This document shows, piece by piece, positions 44,501 to 52,629 of a DNA stretch of 64,000 nucleotides. Position 1 is the first letter of the stretch. Each line of letters begins with the position of its first letter. Source of the stretch: an uncultured Mediterraneibacter sp. Its GTDB lineage: Bacteria > Bacillota > Clostridia > Lachnospirales > Lachnospiraceae. The notes under the pieces were generated by a model. The model was not told where the DNA came from. It ran no database searches and worked only from the letters and a program-made list of their open reading frames with translations. The position numbers and the translations under genes were made by a program. The stretch covers positions 62,001 to 126,000 of the forward strand of contig CAKRDD010000001.1 of NCBI GenBank assembly GCA_934309345.1. The letters run 5' to 3'.

Positions 44501-46480
44501 GATGGAAGAGATCTGGAAGAAGACTGGGCAAGTTATATTAAGACAGCAGCAGATTTAAACAATCAGTTATCAGCAGCCGTAGAACTTCTGAAAGATACAG
44601 AAGCAACAGTAAGTGAATTAGAGCTGATGAAAGAAAGTGTTGATCATGCGAAAGATGCTCTTCCGGAGCTTTGGAACAGACTGACACTGAAAATCACACC
44701 AGATAATCAGCTGACACTTGGAGAAAACGATTTAGTTGAGATTACAAGTGAATTTGATGATCTTCAGATCAGATACACAACAGATGGAAATGATCCAATG
44801 TGGTTCTCTGATGAGTACACAAAACCATTTGCACTCACAAAATCAAAACAGAAAATCAAAGCTGCTCTGTTCCTTGGCAGACGTCAGATGAGTGAAGTAT
44901 TTGAAGCAGAATATCTCAGCGAAGAAGGATTAGATTCCGCAGAAGGCATTGAAGAGAATTACGTTGCTGCTACAGATAACGGAACATCGGGAGATAGTGA
45001 AGGAATTGCAAATGCATTGGATGGAAAGAATGGTACAGCATGGTATCCGTCAACTTTCCCAACGGTGCTTGAAGTTGAGTTTGAAAAACCGGTTAAGGTA
45101 AATACAGCAGAAGTTGCATTAGACTGGTTCTATGAGAACTATTATGACATTACAGATATGGATATCGAATACTGGAATGGAGATGCATGGGTTCCGGCAG
45201 TTGAGGGAGCTTCATTGGGAGATATTTCCAAGGTATTTACATTTGATGAATTTGAGTCCAACAAAGTAAGACTTAAGATTAACGAAGCATGGAAATATGC
45301 TTATTATGGTTATATCGGTATTGATGCATTCAGACTGTTTAACCTGAGCGACAAAGTAACAACAGATAAGAGTCTTCTGGATCAGGTAATCTCTGTTGCA
45401 CAGAAATGTGTGGACAATGGAGAAGTAGATGAAGCAATCGAGAGTGTACAGGAGAGCTTTAACAAGGTATTTACTTATGCAAAATCAGTCAGTGCAAATA
45501 TCCAGTCCAGTCAGAGCACAATTGATGGCACGAGAGATGCATTGATCGAAGAAATCCAGAAACTTGGATTTAAAGCAGGAGATAAGACAAATCTGCAGAA
45601 TCACTATACATTATACAGTGCATTAGATCTTGAACAGTATATTGATGGAGAAGAAAAAGATGCATTTGTAGAAGCACTTGAGAATGCGAAAGCAGTGATT
45701 GAAGATGGTGATGCAATGGAGGCAGATGTTGTAGAGGCAGATCAGCAGCTTCTTCGTGCAGCAGATGCATTGATCAAGAAGGGAAATAAGACATCTCTTC
45801 AGGCACTGGTAGACTCCACAGCTGACTATAAGAAAGAGAATTATCTCAGTGCAGGATGGAACACATTCGAAGCAGCACTTGACGCTGCAAAGAAAGTGCT
45901 TGCAGATGAGTCTGCAACACAGGAAGACGTAGACAAGGCAAAAGAAGTTCTTACATCAGCAATGACAGGACTTCGTTACAAAGCAGACAAGTCCGTATTA
46001 GAAGAAATCATTGGAAAAGCAAAAGCAATGGATCTGACAGGATACAGCGCAGAAAATGTTGCACTGTTCAATGCGGCTCTTGCTAAAGCAGAAGTAGTTA
46101 TGGCAAACGAGGAACTTTCCGTTTACGAACAGCCAATCGTTGACGCAGCAGTTCTTGATCTGCAGAACGCAATTAAAGCTTTGAATGATGAGAAAGATAA
46201 TGCATCAAAACCATCCGACTCATCGAAACCGTCGAACCCATCTAAACCGGGAAGTGGAAATGGAAACGGTGCTACAGGATCTGACAAGAATAATGGATCA
46301 GGTTCTGATGGAAAACATCAGGCGACAACAGCAGGTAAGCAGAACGGTGGAAACACAGTGAACGGAACAAACGGAAAAGCAACTAAGACAGGTGATGTTA
46401 CACCGATCATTCCGGCGGCAGCAGGTGTTATTCTTTCAATGGCAGCAATCGTTGTTGTGCTGAAAAAGAGAAAAAGATAA
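41582..46480 (+). CDS. Giant secreted GH95 alpha-L-fucosidase with FIVAR repeats and C-terminal wall-sorting tail, copy 2
   Basis: 1632 aa, same architecture as copy 1: signal peptide ending TTAFA, GH95 region (about 45-890) with Asn446, Asn448, Glu584 and Asp777 conserved, Fn3-associated-type and F5/8-type domains, FIVAR repeats, linker, TKTGD and a basic tail. The catalytic part differs from copy 1 at many amino-acid and synonymous positions, and the F5/8-like domain differs most (DWFYENYYDITDMD against DNYYPDYIDIKDMD), which may alter glycan targeting. From about base 45,670 to the stop it is nearly identical to copy 1 at the nucleotide level. It has its own promoter and terminator. Confidence 0.92.
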   Translation: MKRKFRKLVGITTAAAMAVSLVPTTAFAEEPAVVAAEETAKNDNLLRVWYDEPANDWQTESLAIGNGYMGGLVFGGINNDKIHINEKTVWEGGPADSYDYTYGTTNPIDTDADLQKIKDNLNALREKLDDKSEFVFGFDEDSYQASGTDTKGEAMDELNKLMGDLTGYDAPTDYANLFISNDQDEKKVSNYVRDLDMRTALATVNYDYEGVHYTREYFNSYPDNIMAVRLSADQAGKISFDTNLENLINGTAYTNTVDGDTITMRDALKTNGLNVEAQLKVINEGGSLSTGTNGGNPAITVSGADAVTLIFACGTDYKMELPNFRGEDPHKAVTARIEAAAKKGYEALKADHVADHSALFSRVELGFDEEIPQIPTDELIKKYRNMIENNGGDIPTSAEQRALEIICYQFGRYLTIAGSRDGALPTNLQGVWGEGWFTWYGDYHFNINVQMNYWPTMASNLSECMKPYNDFLNVLKQAGRNAAAASFGIKSNPGEENGWLVGCFSTPYMFSALGQEDNAAGWNPIGSAWALLNSYEYYLYTGDTQYLKDELYPSMKEVANFWNEALYWSEYQNRYVSAPSYSPENGPIVNGASYDQQFIWQHFENTIQAAETLGVDADLVAEWKDKQSKLDPVLVGDDGQVKEWFEETSIGKAQAGDLEEIDIPQWRQSLGAQNSGVQPPHRHLSHLMALYPCNLINKDNPEYMDAAIVSLQERGLDATGWSKAHKLNLWARTGHAEEAFQLVQSDVGGGNSGFLTNLFCSHGAGANYKERPIFQIDGNFGYTAGVNEMLLQSQLGYVQFLPAIPEQWNTGHVEGIVARGNFDIDMKWSNGKADRFAITSNNGNTFTGEYDNIAAYTVKKSDGTKVDVDVISDNKISFPTVAGETYTIDFNASPDKLQGVIDAAKEISAQMTDELLAEQKAHLDELIQTAEKAISEEKSDEYENQSQILSKAIQVAKAAMTLKDSYYPAKEVYDGRDLEEDWASYIKTAADLNNQLSAAVELLKDTEATVSELELMKESVDHAKDALPELWNRLTLKITPDNQLTLGENDLVEITSEFDDLQIRYTTDGNDPMWFSDEYTKPFALTKSKQKIKAALFLGRRQMSEVFEAEYLSEEGLDSAEGIEENYVAATDNGTSGDSEGIANALDGKNGTAWYPSTFPTVLEVEFEKPVKVNTAEVALDWFYENYYDITDMDIEYWNGDAWVPAVEGASLGDISKVFTFDEFESNKVRLKINEAWKYAYYGYIGIDAFRLFNLSDKVTTDKSLLDQVISVAQKCVDNGEVDEAIESVQESFNKVFTYAKSVSANIQSSQSTIDGTRDALIEEIQKLGFKAGDKTNLQNHYTLYSALDLEQYIDGEEKDAFVEALENAKAVIEDGDAMEADVVEADQQLLRAADALIKKGNKTSLQALVDSTADYKKENYLSAGWNTFEAALDAAKKVLADESATQEDVDKAKEVLTSAMTGLRYKADKSVLEEIIGKAKAMDLTGYSAENVALFNAALAKAEVVMANEELSVYEQPIVDAAVLDLQNAIKALNDEKDNASKPSDSSKPSNPSKPGSGNGNGATGSDKNNGSGSDGKHQATTAGKQNGGNTVNGTNGKATKTGDVTPIIPAAAGVILSMAAIVVVLKKRKR

Positions 46481-46559
46481 TAAAAAAGAATCAAGAAGTG
46501 GAACAGAAACCGGGAATGGTGAAAATCAGAAAACAGTAACACGGAAGGATTCATGAGAG

Positions 46560-46596
46560 AAAGAGAGGACTTTTTAGACGAAGTCCTCTCTTTTTC
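46560..46596 (+). terminator. Terminator after fucosidase copy 2
   Basis: AAAGAGAGGACTT (46560-46572) pairs perfectly with AAGTCCTCTCTTT (46581-46593), T-run after. A weaker CCCAC/GTGGG hairpin with T-rich tail lies at 46623-46650, just before the ABC transporter genes. Confidence 0.85.
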
Positions 46597-46702
46597 GAGT
46601 GAAGAAAAAAGTTTTATATCCCCCCACCTGGCTTGTGGGTTTATTTTGTTTCTTATACAATAAATTGCATTGAGAGGAAATAGACAACGTGAGGAGAAAA
46701 CG

Positions 46703-48277
46703 ATGAAACGAAGAAAACTATCACAAGTGATCGCAGCAACCTTAGCTGTCTGTATGTTAGCCGGCAGTGTACTTACAGGCTGCGGAAGCAGTTCAGACAA
46801 TGTAAACAAAGAAACTACGCAAAGCGGGTCTACATTAATCTATGGAAGTAATGATTACACAAGGATCAATCCGGCAATCGACGAGCATGGAGAGATCAAT
46901 CTGCTTCTCTTTGACGGGCTTACAGCACATGATGAGAATAATGAGGTGGTGCCTGGCCTGGCAGAATCCTGGGAGCTGGATGACGCGACAAATACTTATA
47001 CATTCCATCTCAGAGATGATGTGAAATGGCATGATGGAGAAAAATTCACAGCAGATGATGTTGAGTTTACGATCAAAGCAATCATGGATCCGGATAATGA
47101 GTCTGAAATCGCATCTAATTATGAAGATGTAACAGCAATTAATGTAATTGATGATAAGACGATTTCTTTTACACTTCAGGATAAGAATGTGGCATTTCTC
47201 GACTATATGACAATCGGTATCCTTCCGAAACATTTACTGGAAGGCAAGGATATGCAGACTGATGAATATTTCCACAATCCGATCGGAACAGGTCCGTATA
47301 AGATTCAGGAGTGGGATGAAGGACAGAGCATTACACTTGTAAAGAATGAGGATTATTATAAAGGAGCTCCGAAGATTGATACGATCGTATTTAAGATCGT
47401 ACCGGATGATAATGCAAAGGCACTCCAGTTAAAATCCGGTGAGATCAATCTGGCAAAGGTAACACCGAAGGATGCACAGAATTTCGTGGATGATGATGCT
47501 TTTACAGTATATGATATGAAGACAGCAGATTACAGAGGCATCCTTTATAACTTTAATAATGAGTTCTGGCAGAGAAATAAAGATGCAATTCCGGCAATCA
47601 GCTATGCGATCGATCGTCAGAAGATGGTAGACAGTGTCCTTCTCGGAGAAGGAATTGTAGCTTATGGTCCGCTTCAGAGAAATAAATACAATTATGAAGA
47701 TGTAGAGAAATATTCTTATGATCCGGCAAAGGCAAAAGAAGTGTTAGAAGCCGCCGGCTGGACATTAGGAGATGACGGAATCTATGAGAGAAACAGAGAG
47801 AAACTTTCATTTACAATTAATGTGATGGAAGGAGATCAGGTACGTGCAGATCTTGCAGCTATCGCATGTCAGCAGCTGAAAGAAGTTGGAATTGATGCAA
47901 AAGCACAGGTGCAGTCAGAGATCGACTGGGCGAACCAGGAAGCATTTCTGATCGGATGGGGAAGCCCATTTGATGCGGATGACCATACATACAAAGTGTT
48001 TGGAACAGATAAAGGAAGCAATTACAGCGGATATTCTGATGAGCAGGTAGATACTTATCTGACACAGGCAAGACAGACAAGTGATGAGAATGAACGAAAA
48101 GAGGCATATGCAAAGTTCCAGGTTGCACTTGCAGAAGATCCGGCCTATACATTTTTCTGCTATTGCGATGTAGATTATGTGACAAATAAGAATATTCAGG
48201 GAATTACAAAGGATACAGTTCTTGGCCATCATGGCGTTGGAATTTTCTGGAATGTAGAGGATTGGACAATCGAATGA
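46703..48277 (+). CDS. Peptide/nickel-type ABC transporter substrate-binding lipoprotein
   Basis: 524 aa, SBP family 5 (DppA/NikA/OppA). The lipoprotein signal ends in SVLTGC (Cys near 29). Family blocks are GLAESWELDDATNTYTFHLRDDVKWHDGEKF, NPIGTGPYKIQEWD and AISYAIDRQKMVD. AGGAG lies before the start at 46703; the in-frame start at 46670 is less likely. It heads a four-gene importer (binding protein, double ATPase, two permeases). The ligand could be a peptide, nickel chelate or other small molecule. The selenium genes downstream make a selenium or cofactor link conceivable but unproven. Confidence 0.88.
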   Translation: MKRRKLSQVIAATLAVCMLAGSVLTGCGSSSDNVNKETTQSGSTLIYGSNDYTRINPAIDEHGEINLLLFDGLTAHDENNEVVPGLAESWELDDATNTYTFHLRDDVKWHDGEKFTADDVEFTIKAIMDPDNESEIASNYEDVTAINVIDDKTISFTLQDKNVAFLDYMTIGILPKHLLEGKDMQTDEYFHNPIGTGPYKIQEWDEGQSITLVKNEDYYKGAPKIDTIVFKIVPDDNAKALQLKSGEINLAKVTPKDAQNFVDDDAFTVYDMKTADYRGILYNFNNEFWQRNKDAIPAISYAIDRQKMVDSVLLGEGIVAYGPLQRNKYNYEDVEKYSYDPAKAKEVLEAAGWTLGDDGIYERNREKLSFTINVMEGDQVRADLAAIACQQLKEVGIDAKAQVQSEIDWANQEAFLIGWGSPFDADDHTYKVFGTDKGSNYSGYSDEQVDTYLTQARQTSDENERKEAYAKFQVALAEDPAYTFFCYCDVDYVTNKNIQGITKDTVLGHHGVGIFWNVEDWTIE

Positions 48278-49935
48278 AAATAGAAGAAATACTGACAGTG
48301 AAACATTTGTCAGTTGAATTTCAAACTTCAGATGGAAAGAAACAGGTAGTAAAGGACGTCTCCTTGTCGTTAAGACAGGGGGAGGTCCTTGCTCTGGTTG
48401 GGGAGTCAGGTTGCGGAAAGACTGTACTGTGCCGATCAATTTTGAAATTACTGCCAAAGAACGCGTCTGTGACAGGCGAAGCCATTCAATATAAAGAGCA
48501 GAACCTGATCGGATATAATGAAAAAGAGATGCAGCAGATCCGGGGACAGGGGATCGCGATGGTATTTCAGGATCCGCAGAGCACATTGAATCCGACAATG
48601 ACGGTCGGAAGTCAGATTGAAGAGGCTATTTTGCTGCACGAAAAAGTGTTGAAGCAGAATAGAAAGGAATCAGCAAAAGAGCAGGCAATCGCATTGATGA
48701 AGCTTGTTGGAATTAAAGATGCAGAACAGAGATTTGACCGATACCCGTATCATTTTTCCGGAGGAATGCGTCAGAGATGTGTGCTTGCTGTTGCACTGGC
48801 TTCTAACCCAAAGATTTTGATTGCAGATGAGCCAACGACGGCTCTGGATGTGACAATCCAGGCAGAAATTCTGAAGTTGTTGAAGAAATTGCAGAAAGAA
48901 TTGAATTTAAGTATCTTGTTTATCACACATGATCTGGGAGTCGTTGCTCAGATTGCAGACCGGGTTGCGGTAATGAAGGATGGAGAAATCGTGGAATTGG
49001 AAGAAGCAAAACAGCTTTTTGCGGATCCAAAACATTTTTATACAAAAAAATTGCTTCACGATCATCCTTATTATATGCAGCGAAATGAACAGGAATTAAA
49101 AAGTGAATTCAGGATGCGTGAAAAACTGGTAGAGATCTCACATTTGTCCTACTCCTATCCTTTGGATAGAAAAAGGGTGTTTCAGGCGGTAAAAGATGTG
49201 TCCTTTGAGATAAGAAGAGACGAGATTTTCGGACTGGTAGGTGAGTCAGGATCGGGAAAGTCAACGGTTGGAAAATGCTTAATGGGAATTCTTAGTCCGG
49301 AAGCAGTAACATTTTCTTATGATGGGATAAATCTTCTTGATAAAAAAGCAAAAAAGAAAAATGCGAGAAGACTTCAGAAGGAACGGCAGATGATCTTTCA
49401 GGATTCCACATCTTCTTTAAACCAGAAAATGAAAGTAGAGAGAATCCTGGCGGAACCACTGGAAATCCACAAAATATTTTCAGACAGGAAAGAACAGCAT
49501 GAATTTCTATGTGAAATGATGGAAGAGGTAGAATTAGAAGAAGAACAGCTTCAGGTACGGCCGCCGGAATTATCAGGTGGACAAAGACAACGTGTTGCAA
49601 TTGCCAGAGCATTTGCAATGAAACCAAAACTGCTGATTGCAGATGAACCGATCGCTTCGCTGGATGTAACTACACAGGCACAGATGGTGAAGCTGTTCCG
49701 GCATTTGCAGAGAGAACATGACTGTGCGATTCTTTTTATTGCGCATGATCTTTCGATGGTACGTCTGCTGTGCGACCGTGTTGGAGTGATGAAGGACGGA
49801 AGATTTGTAGAGATGGGACAAACGGAGCAGGTGTTTGAACATCCGCAGCATCCATATACGAAAAGGCTTCTGGAGGCGATTCCGATTCCGGAGATTTCAG
49901 GAGAGGAGCAGAGAGATGAAGAAACAATGGCTTAG
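48274..49935 (+). CDS. Fused double ABC ATPase of peptide/nickel transporter (DppD-DppF type)
   Basis: 553 aa with two complete nucleotide-binding modules. The first has Walker A GESGCGKT near residue 45, signature FSGGMRQR and Walker B ILIADEPTTALD. The second has Walker A GESGSGKST near 325, signature LSGGQRQR and Walker B LLIADEPIASLD. Most Dpp/Nik systems encode these as two proteins; fused forms occur (YejF/GsiA type). Start 48274 overlaps the binding-protein stop as ATGA. The 3' end overlaps the first permease gene by 20 bases. Confidence 0.92.
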   Translation: MKIEEILTVKHLSVEFQTSDGKKQVVKDVSLSLRQGEVLALVGESGCGKTVLCRSILKLLPKNASVTGEAIQYKEQNLIGYNEKEMQQIRGQGIAMVFQDPQSTLNPTMTVGSQIEEAILLHEKVLKQNRKESAKEQAIALMKLVGIKDAEQRFDRYPYHFSGGMRQRCVLAVALASNPKILIADEPTTALDVTIQAEILKLLKKLQKELNLSILFITHDLGVVAQIADRVAVMKDGEIVELEEAKQLFADPKHFYTKKLLHDHPYYMQRNEQELKSEFRMREKLVEISHLSYSYPLDRKRVFQAVKDVSFEIRRDEIFGLVGESGSGKSTVGKCLMGILSPEAVTFSYDGINLLDKKAKKKNARRLQKERQMIFQDSTSSLNQKMKVERILAEPLEIHKIFSDRKEQHEFLCEMMEEVELEEEQLQVRPPELSGGQRQRVAIARAFAMKPKLLIADEPIASLDVTTQAQMVKLFRHLQREHDCAILFIAHDLSMVRLLCDRVGVMKDGRFVEMGQTEQVFEHPQHPYTKRLLEAIPIPEISGEEQRDEETMA

Positions 49936-50902
49936 AAAAATCGGACTGATTATCCTATCTGTTTTTGTGCTCTCGCTTCTTGTGTTTGTAATGTCGCGGC
50001 TGGCACCTGGAGACCCGCTCGTTTCTTATTATGGGGAGCGCGCAGAGAGGATGTCTGTGGAAGAACATGAGCATGCAATGGAACGACTTGGATTGAATGA
50101 ATCTATCCCGGTTCAGTATGTGAAATGGCTTGGAAATGCATTTCAGGGGGATTTTGGAATCTCTTATAAATATAAACAAGATGTTCTTACAGTGATCGAG
50201 GGGCGACTGGTCAATACATTACTGCTTGGCGGAATTGGTTTTATCCTGACATTTGGACTGGCACTGTTACTTGGGATTTTCTGTGTGTATTATGAAAATC
50301 AGCTGCCTGACCGGATTCTGTGTAAGGTTGGAACGATCACAAGCTGTATTCCGGAATTCTGGTTATCACTTGTACTGATTCTGATTTTTAGCGTGAATCT
50401 AAGGCTTCTTCCGGGAAGTGGCGCATATGATCTCGGACAGTCGGCAAATCCGGTGAGCAGGCTGATACATCTGATCCTTCCGCTTACGGTTGTTGTGCTG
50501 AGCCACCTCTGGTATTATGCATATCTGATACGCAACCGGTTATTGGAAGAGACGAGAAAAGATTATGTTTTGCTGGCAAAGGCGAAAGGAATGTCTCGGA
50601 AGAGAGTGCTGTTCTGTCACTGTGTGAAAAATATTATGCCATCGTTCATCAGTCTGATGGCAATTTCACTTCAGCATGTGATCGAGGGAACTTACATAGT
50701 AGAGATGGTATTTTCCTATCCGGGAATCGGAACACTTTCTTTTGAAAGTGCAAAATATCATGACTATAATATGTTAATGGTGCTTTGCGTATTTACAGGA
50801 ATCTTTGTTATTGCCGGAAATGTGATCGGACAGTCTGTCAGTGAATGGATTGATCCAAGAATGAAAGAACTAAGAATGACAGGAAAGACAGATCGGATCT
50901 AA
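49916..50902 (+). CDS. ABC transporter permease, DppB/NikB type
   Basis: 328 aa, about six membrane helices. Typical features are the N-terminal MSRLAPGDPL and the EAA loop YVLLAKAKGMSRKRVLFCHCVKN, which docks on the ATPase. The start at 49916 lies inside the end of the ATPase gene, behind GGAGAGGAG; the longer frame from 49835 is a shadow. Second part of the four-gene importer. Confidence 0.92.
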   Translation: MKKQWLRKIGLIILSVFVLSLLVFVMSRLAPGDPLVSYYGERAERMSVEEHEHAMERLGLNESIPVQYVKWLGNAFQGDFGISYKYKQDVLTVIEGRLVNTLLLGGIGFILTFGLALLLGIFCVYYENQLPDRILCKVGTITSCIPEFWLSLVLILIFSVNLRLLPGSGAYDLGQSANPVSRLIHLILPLTVVVLSHLWYYAYLIRNRLLEETRKDYVLLAKAKGMSRKRVLFCHCVKNIMPSFISLMAISLQHVIEGTYIVEMVFSYPGIGTLSFESAKYHDYNMLMVLCVFTGIFVIAGNVIGQSVSEWIDPRMKELRMTGKTDRI

Positions 50903-50912
50903 GGTGGAGAAG

Positions 50913-51797
50913 ATGAGAAAAGCTGAGAAGAATAATAGTTTATCCGAAAATAGAATAAGGAGATCCAAAATGAGAGGTTTTGGAAAAAACAGGTCTTCTG
51001 TAATTGCCGGAAGCATTCTTGCAATTATTGTGATTGCCTGTGTTTTCTGTCGTTTCTTTATGACAAAAGACCCGACCTATATGGATCTGGAGAGTTGCAA
51101 TCTTTCACCAAATAAAGAATTTCTCTTTGGAACAGATACGATGGGGAGAGATATTTTTTCTATGATCTTATACGGTGGGAGAATCTCACTGTTTATCGGT
51201 TTGATATCAACGGTGCTGTCAACAGGAATTGCAGTGATCTACGGAGCTTTCAGCGGAATTGCACCGGAGCGGATTGATGAATTGATGATGCGTTTTACGG
51301 AAATTTTATTGAGCATCCCGTCGATTCTTTTGATCATATTTCTTCAGGCGCTGGTTGGAAAGAACACTGTTGTCGCGATCACCGTTGTAATCGGTCTGAC
51401 CAGCTGGATGAATATTGCAAAAATCGTGCGCACAGAAGTGCGGCAGCTCCGTGAGAGTGAATATCTGATCGCCGCAAAATGTATGGGGGGAAGTTTCTGG
51501 CATATTTTGCGTGTGCATTTGCTGCCGAATTTTGTTTCTTCGATTATGTTCATGGTCGTGATGAATATCAGAAGCGCAATCATAGCAGAGTCAACATTGA
51601 GTTTTCTTGGAATTGGTCTTCCGATGGAAGTCATTTCCTGGGGCAGCATGCTCTCACTTTCTGAAAAGGCACTGATGACGAATTCCTGGTGGATCATTCT
51701 TATTCCGGGAATCTTTCTTGTGGTTACACTGCTTTGTATTACAGAACTTGGAGAAAATTTGCGGAAAAATGTGAATCAGAAAGAAGGAAATTTATAG
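50913..51797 (+). CDS. ABC transporter permease, DppC/NikC type
   Basis: 294 aa. The N-terminal helix (about 33-53) is followed by the conserved FLFGTDTMGRDIFSMILYGGRISL and the EAA loop YLIAAKCMGGSFWHILRVHLLPN. ATG 50913 lies about four bases after AAGGTGGAG; GTG 50904 is the alternative. It closes the transporter operon. No terminator is visible before the yedF promoter, so read-through into the selenium genes is possible. Confidence 0.9.
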   Translation: MRKAEKNNSLSENRIRRSKMRGFGKNRSSVIAGSILAIIVIACVFCRFFMTKDPTYMDLESCNLSPNKEFLFGTDTMGRDIFSMILYGGRISLFIGLISTVLSTGIAVIYGAFSGIAPERIDELMMRFTEILLSIPSILLIIFLQALVGKNTVVAITVVIGLTSWMNIAKIVRTEVRQLRESEYLIAAKCMGGSFWHILRVHLLPNFVSSIMFMVVMNIRSAIIAESTLSFLGIGLPMEVISWGSMLSLSEKALMTNSWWIILIPGIFLVVTLLCITELGENLRKNVNQKEGNL

Positions 51798-51811
51798 AAA
51801 ATTCCTATAGA
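51791..51811. promoter_or_regulatory. Candidate operator upstream of yedF (selenium-locus inverted repeat)
   Basis: TTTATAG (51791-51797), seven bases ending in TTC, then CTATAGA (51805-51811). The same design and spacing occurs at 58230-58256 upstream of the desulfurase gene. It ends six bases before the -35, an activator position. A second CTATAG lies 20 bases further on (51825-51830). Confidence 0.55.
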
Positions 51812-51816
51812 AAAGT

Positions 51817-51845
51817 TTGATAACCTATAGCAAAAATGTTATACT
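51817..51845 (+). promoter_or_regulatory. Promoter of yedF-selDAB
   Basis: TTGATA (51817-51822), 17 bases and TATACT (51840-51845), about 60 bases before the yedF start. Confidence 0.65.
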
Positions 51846-51904
51846 GAAAAACAGAAGCCTGGAGGTTGAAATACCTGAATGAATAGGTAAAGGAGAACGA
51901 TAGA

Positions 51905-52516
51905 ATGGTAACAGTAAATGCTATGGGAGATAAATGCCCGGTTCCGGTAATCAAGACAAAGAAAGCACTGGATGCCTTGACAGCTCCGGAGACAGTAGAA
52001 GTTCTTGTTGATAATGAGACAGCGGTAGCCAATGTGACAAAGATGGCGCAGAGCACAGGAGCAGCAGTGACACAGGAGAAGCTTGGAGAGAATGAATACA
52101 AAGTGACGATTCAGGCTCTTGCAGGAGAAGGGGCTCAGACAGCACCGGCAGGTGCAGTATGTGATTGTGCTCCGACAGGGGACACGGTGGTTGTAATCTC
52201 TTCCGACAAGATGGGAAATGGAAATGACGATCTTGGTAAAGTGCTGATCAAAGGATGTATCTTTGCGATCACACAGCTTGAAGAACTGCCGAAGAAGATG
52301 ATCTTTTACAATGGAGGTGCTACGATCACATGTGAAGGATCTGATTCTTTAGAGGATCTGAAGAACCTTGAGAATCAGGGAGTTGAGATCGTGACATGTG
52401 GTACATGCCTTGATTATTATGGACTGAAAGATAAGCTGGCAGTAGGAACAGTGACGAACATGTACGATATTGTAGAGTCTATGAATAACGCAGGAAAGAT
52501 TGTGAAACCTTGCTAG
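51905..52516 (+). CDS. yedF: Selenium-metabolism sulfurtransferase-like protein YedF
   Basis: 203 aa. The N-terminal TusA/SirA-like domain (1-72) carries the CPVPV active-site motif (Cys near 11). After a short Ala/Gly linker comes a DsrE-like domain (about 92-203) with NGNDDLGKVLIKGCIF and VTCGTCLDYYGLKDKL. This fusion is characteristic of the YedF protein found with Sec-decoding genes. It is probably a persulfide or perselenide carrier (inference). It precedes selD, with a terminator-like hairpin between. Confidence 0.9.
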   Translation: MVTVNAMGDKCPVPVIKTKKALDALTAPETVEVLVDNETAVANVTKMAQSTGAAVTQEKLGENEYKVTIQALAGEGAQTAPAGAVCDCAPTGDTVVVISSDKMGNGNDDLGKVLIKGCIFAITQLEELPKKMIFYNGGATITCEGSDSLEDLKNLENQGVEIVTCGTCLDYYGLKDKLAVGTVTNMYDIVESMNNAGKIVKPC

Positions 52517-52555
52517 AAGCATAGGAACAGTTACAGTAATTAAAAAAAGTGATGG

Positions 52556-52578
52556 AAAAGCTGCTGCAACAGCTTTTT
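52556..52578 (+). terminator. Terminator-like hairpin between yedF and selD (possible attenuator)
   Basis: AAAAGCTG (52556-52563) pairs with CAGCTTTT (52570-52577) around a 6-base loop, with five T at the end. Since selD has no obvious promoter of its own, partial termination could set yedF above selDAB. Confidence 0.5.
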
Positions 52579-52629
52579 CGTATATCAAGGGAATTATTTT
52601 GAAAAAACATTCGAAAGGAAGTGGGCGAA

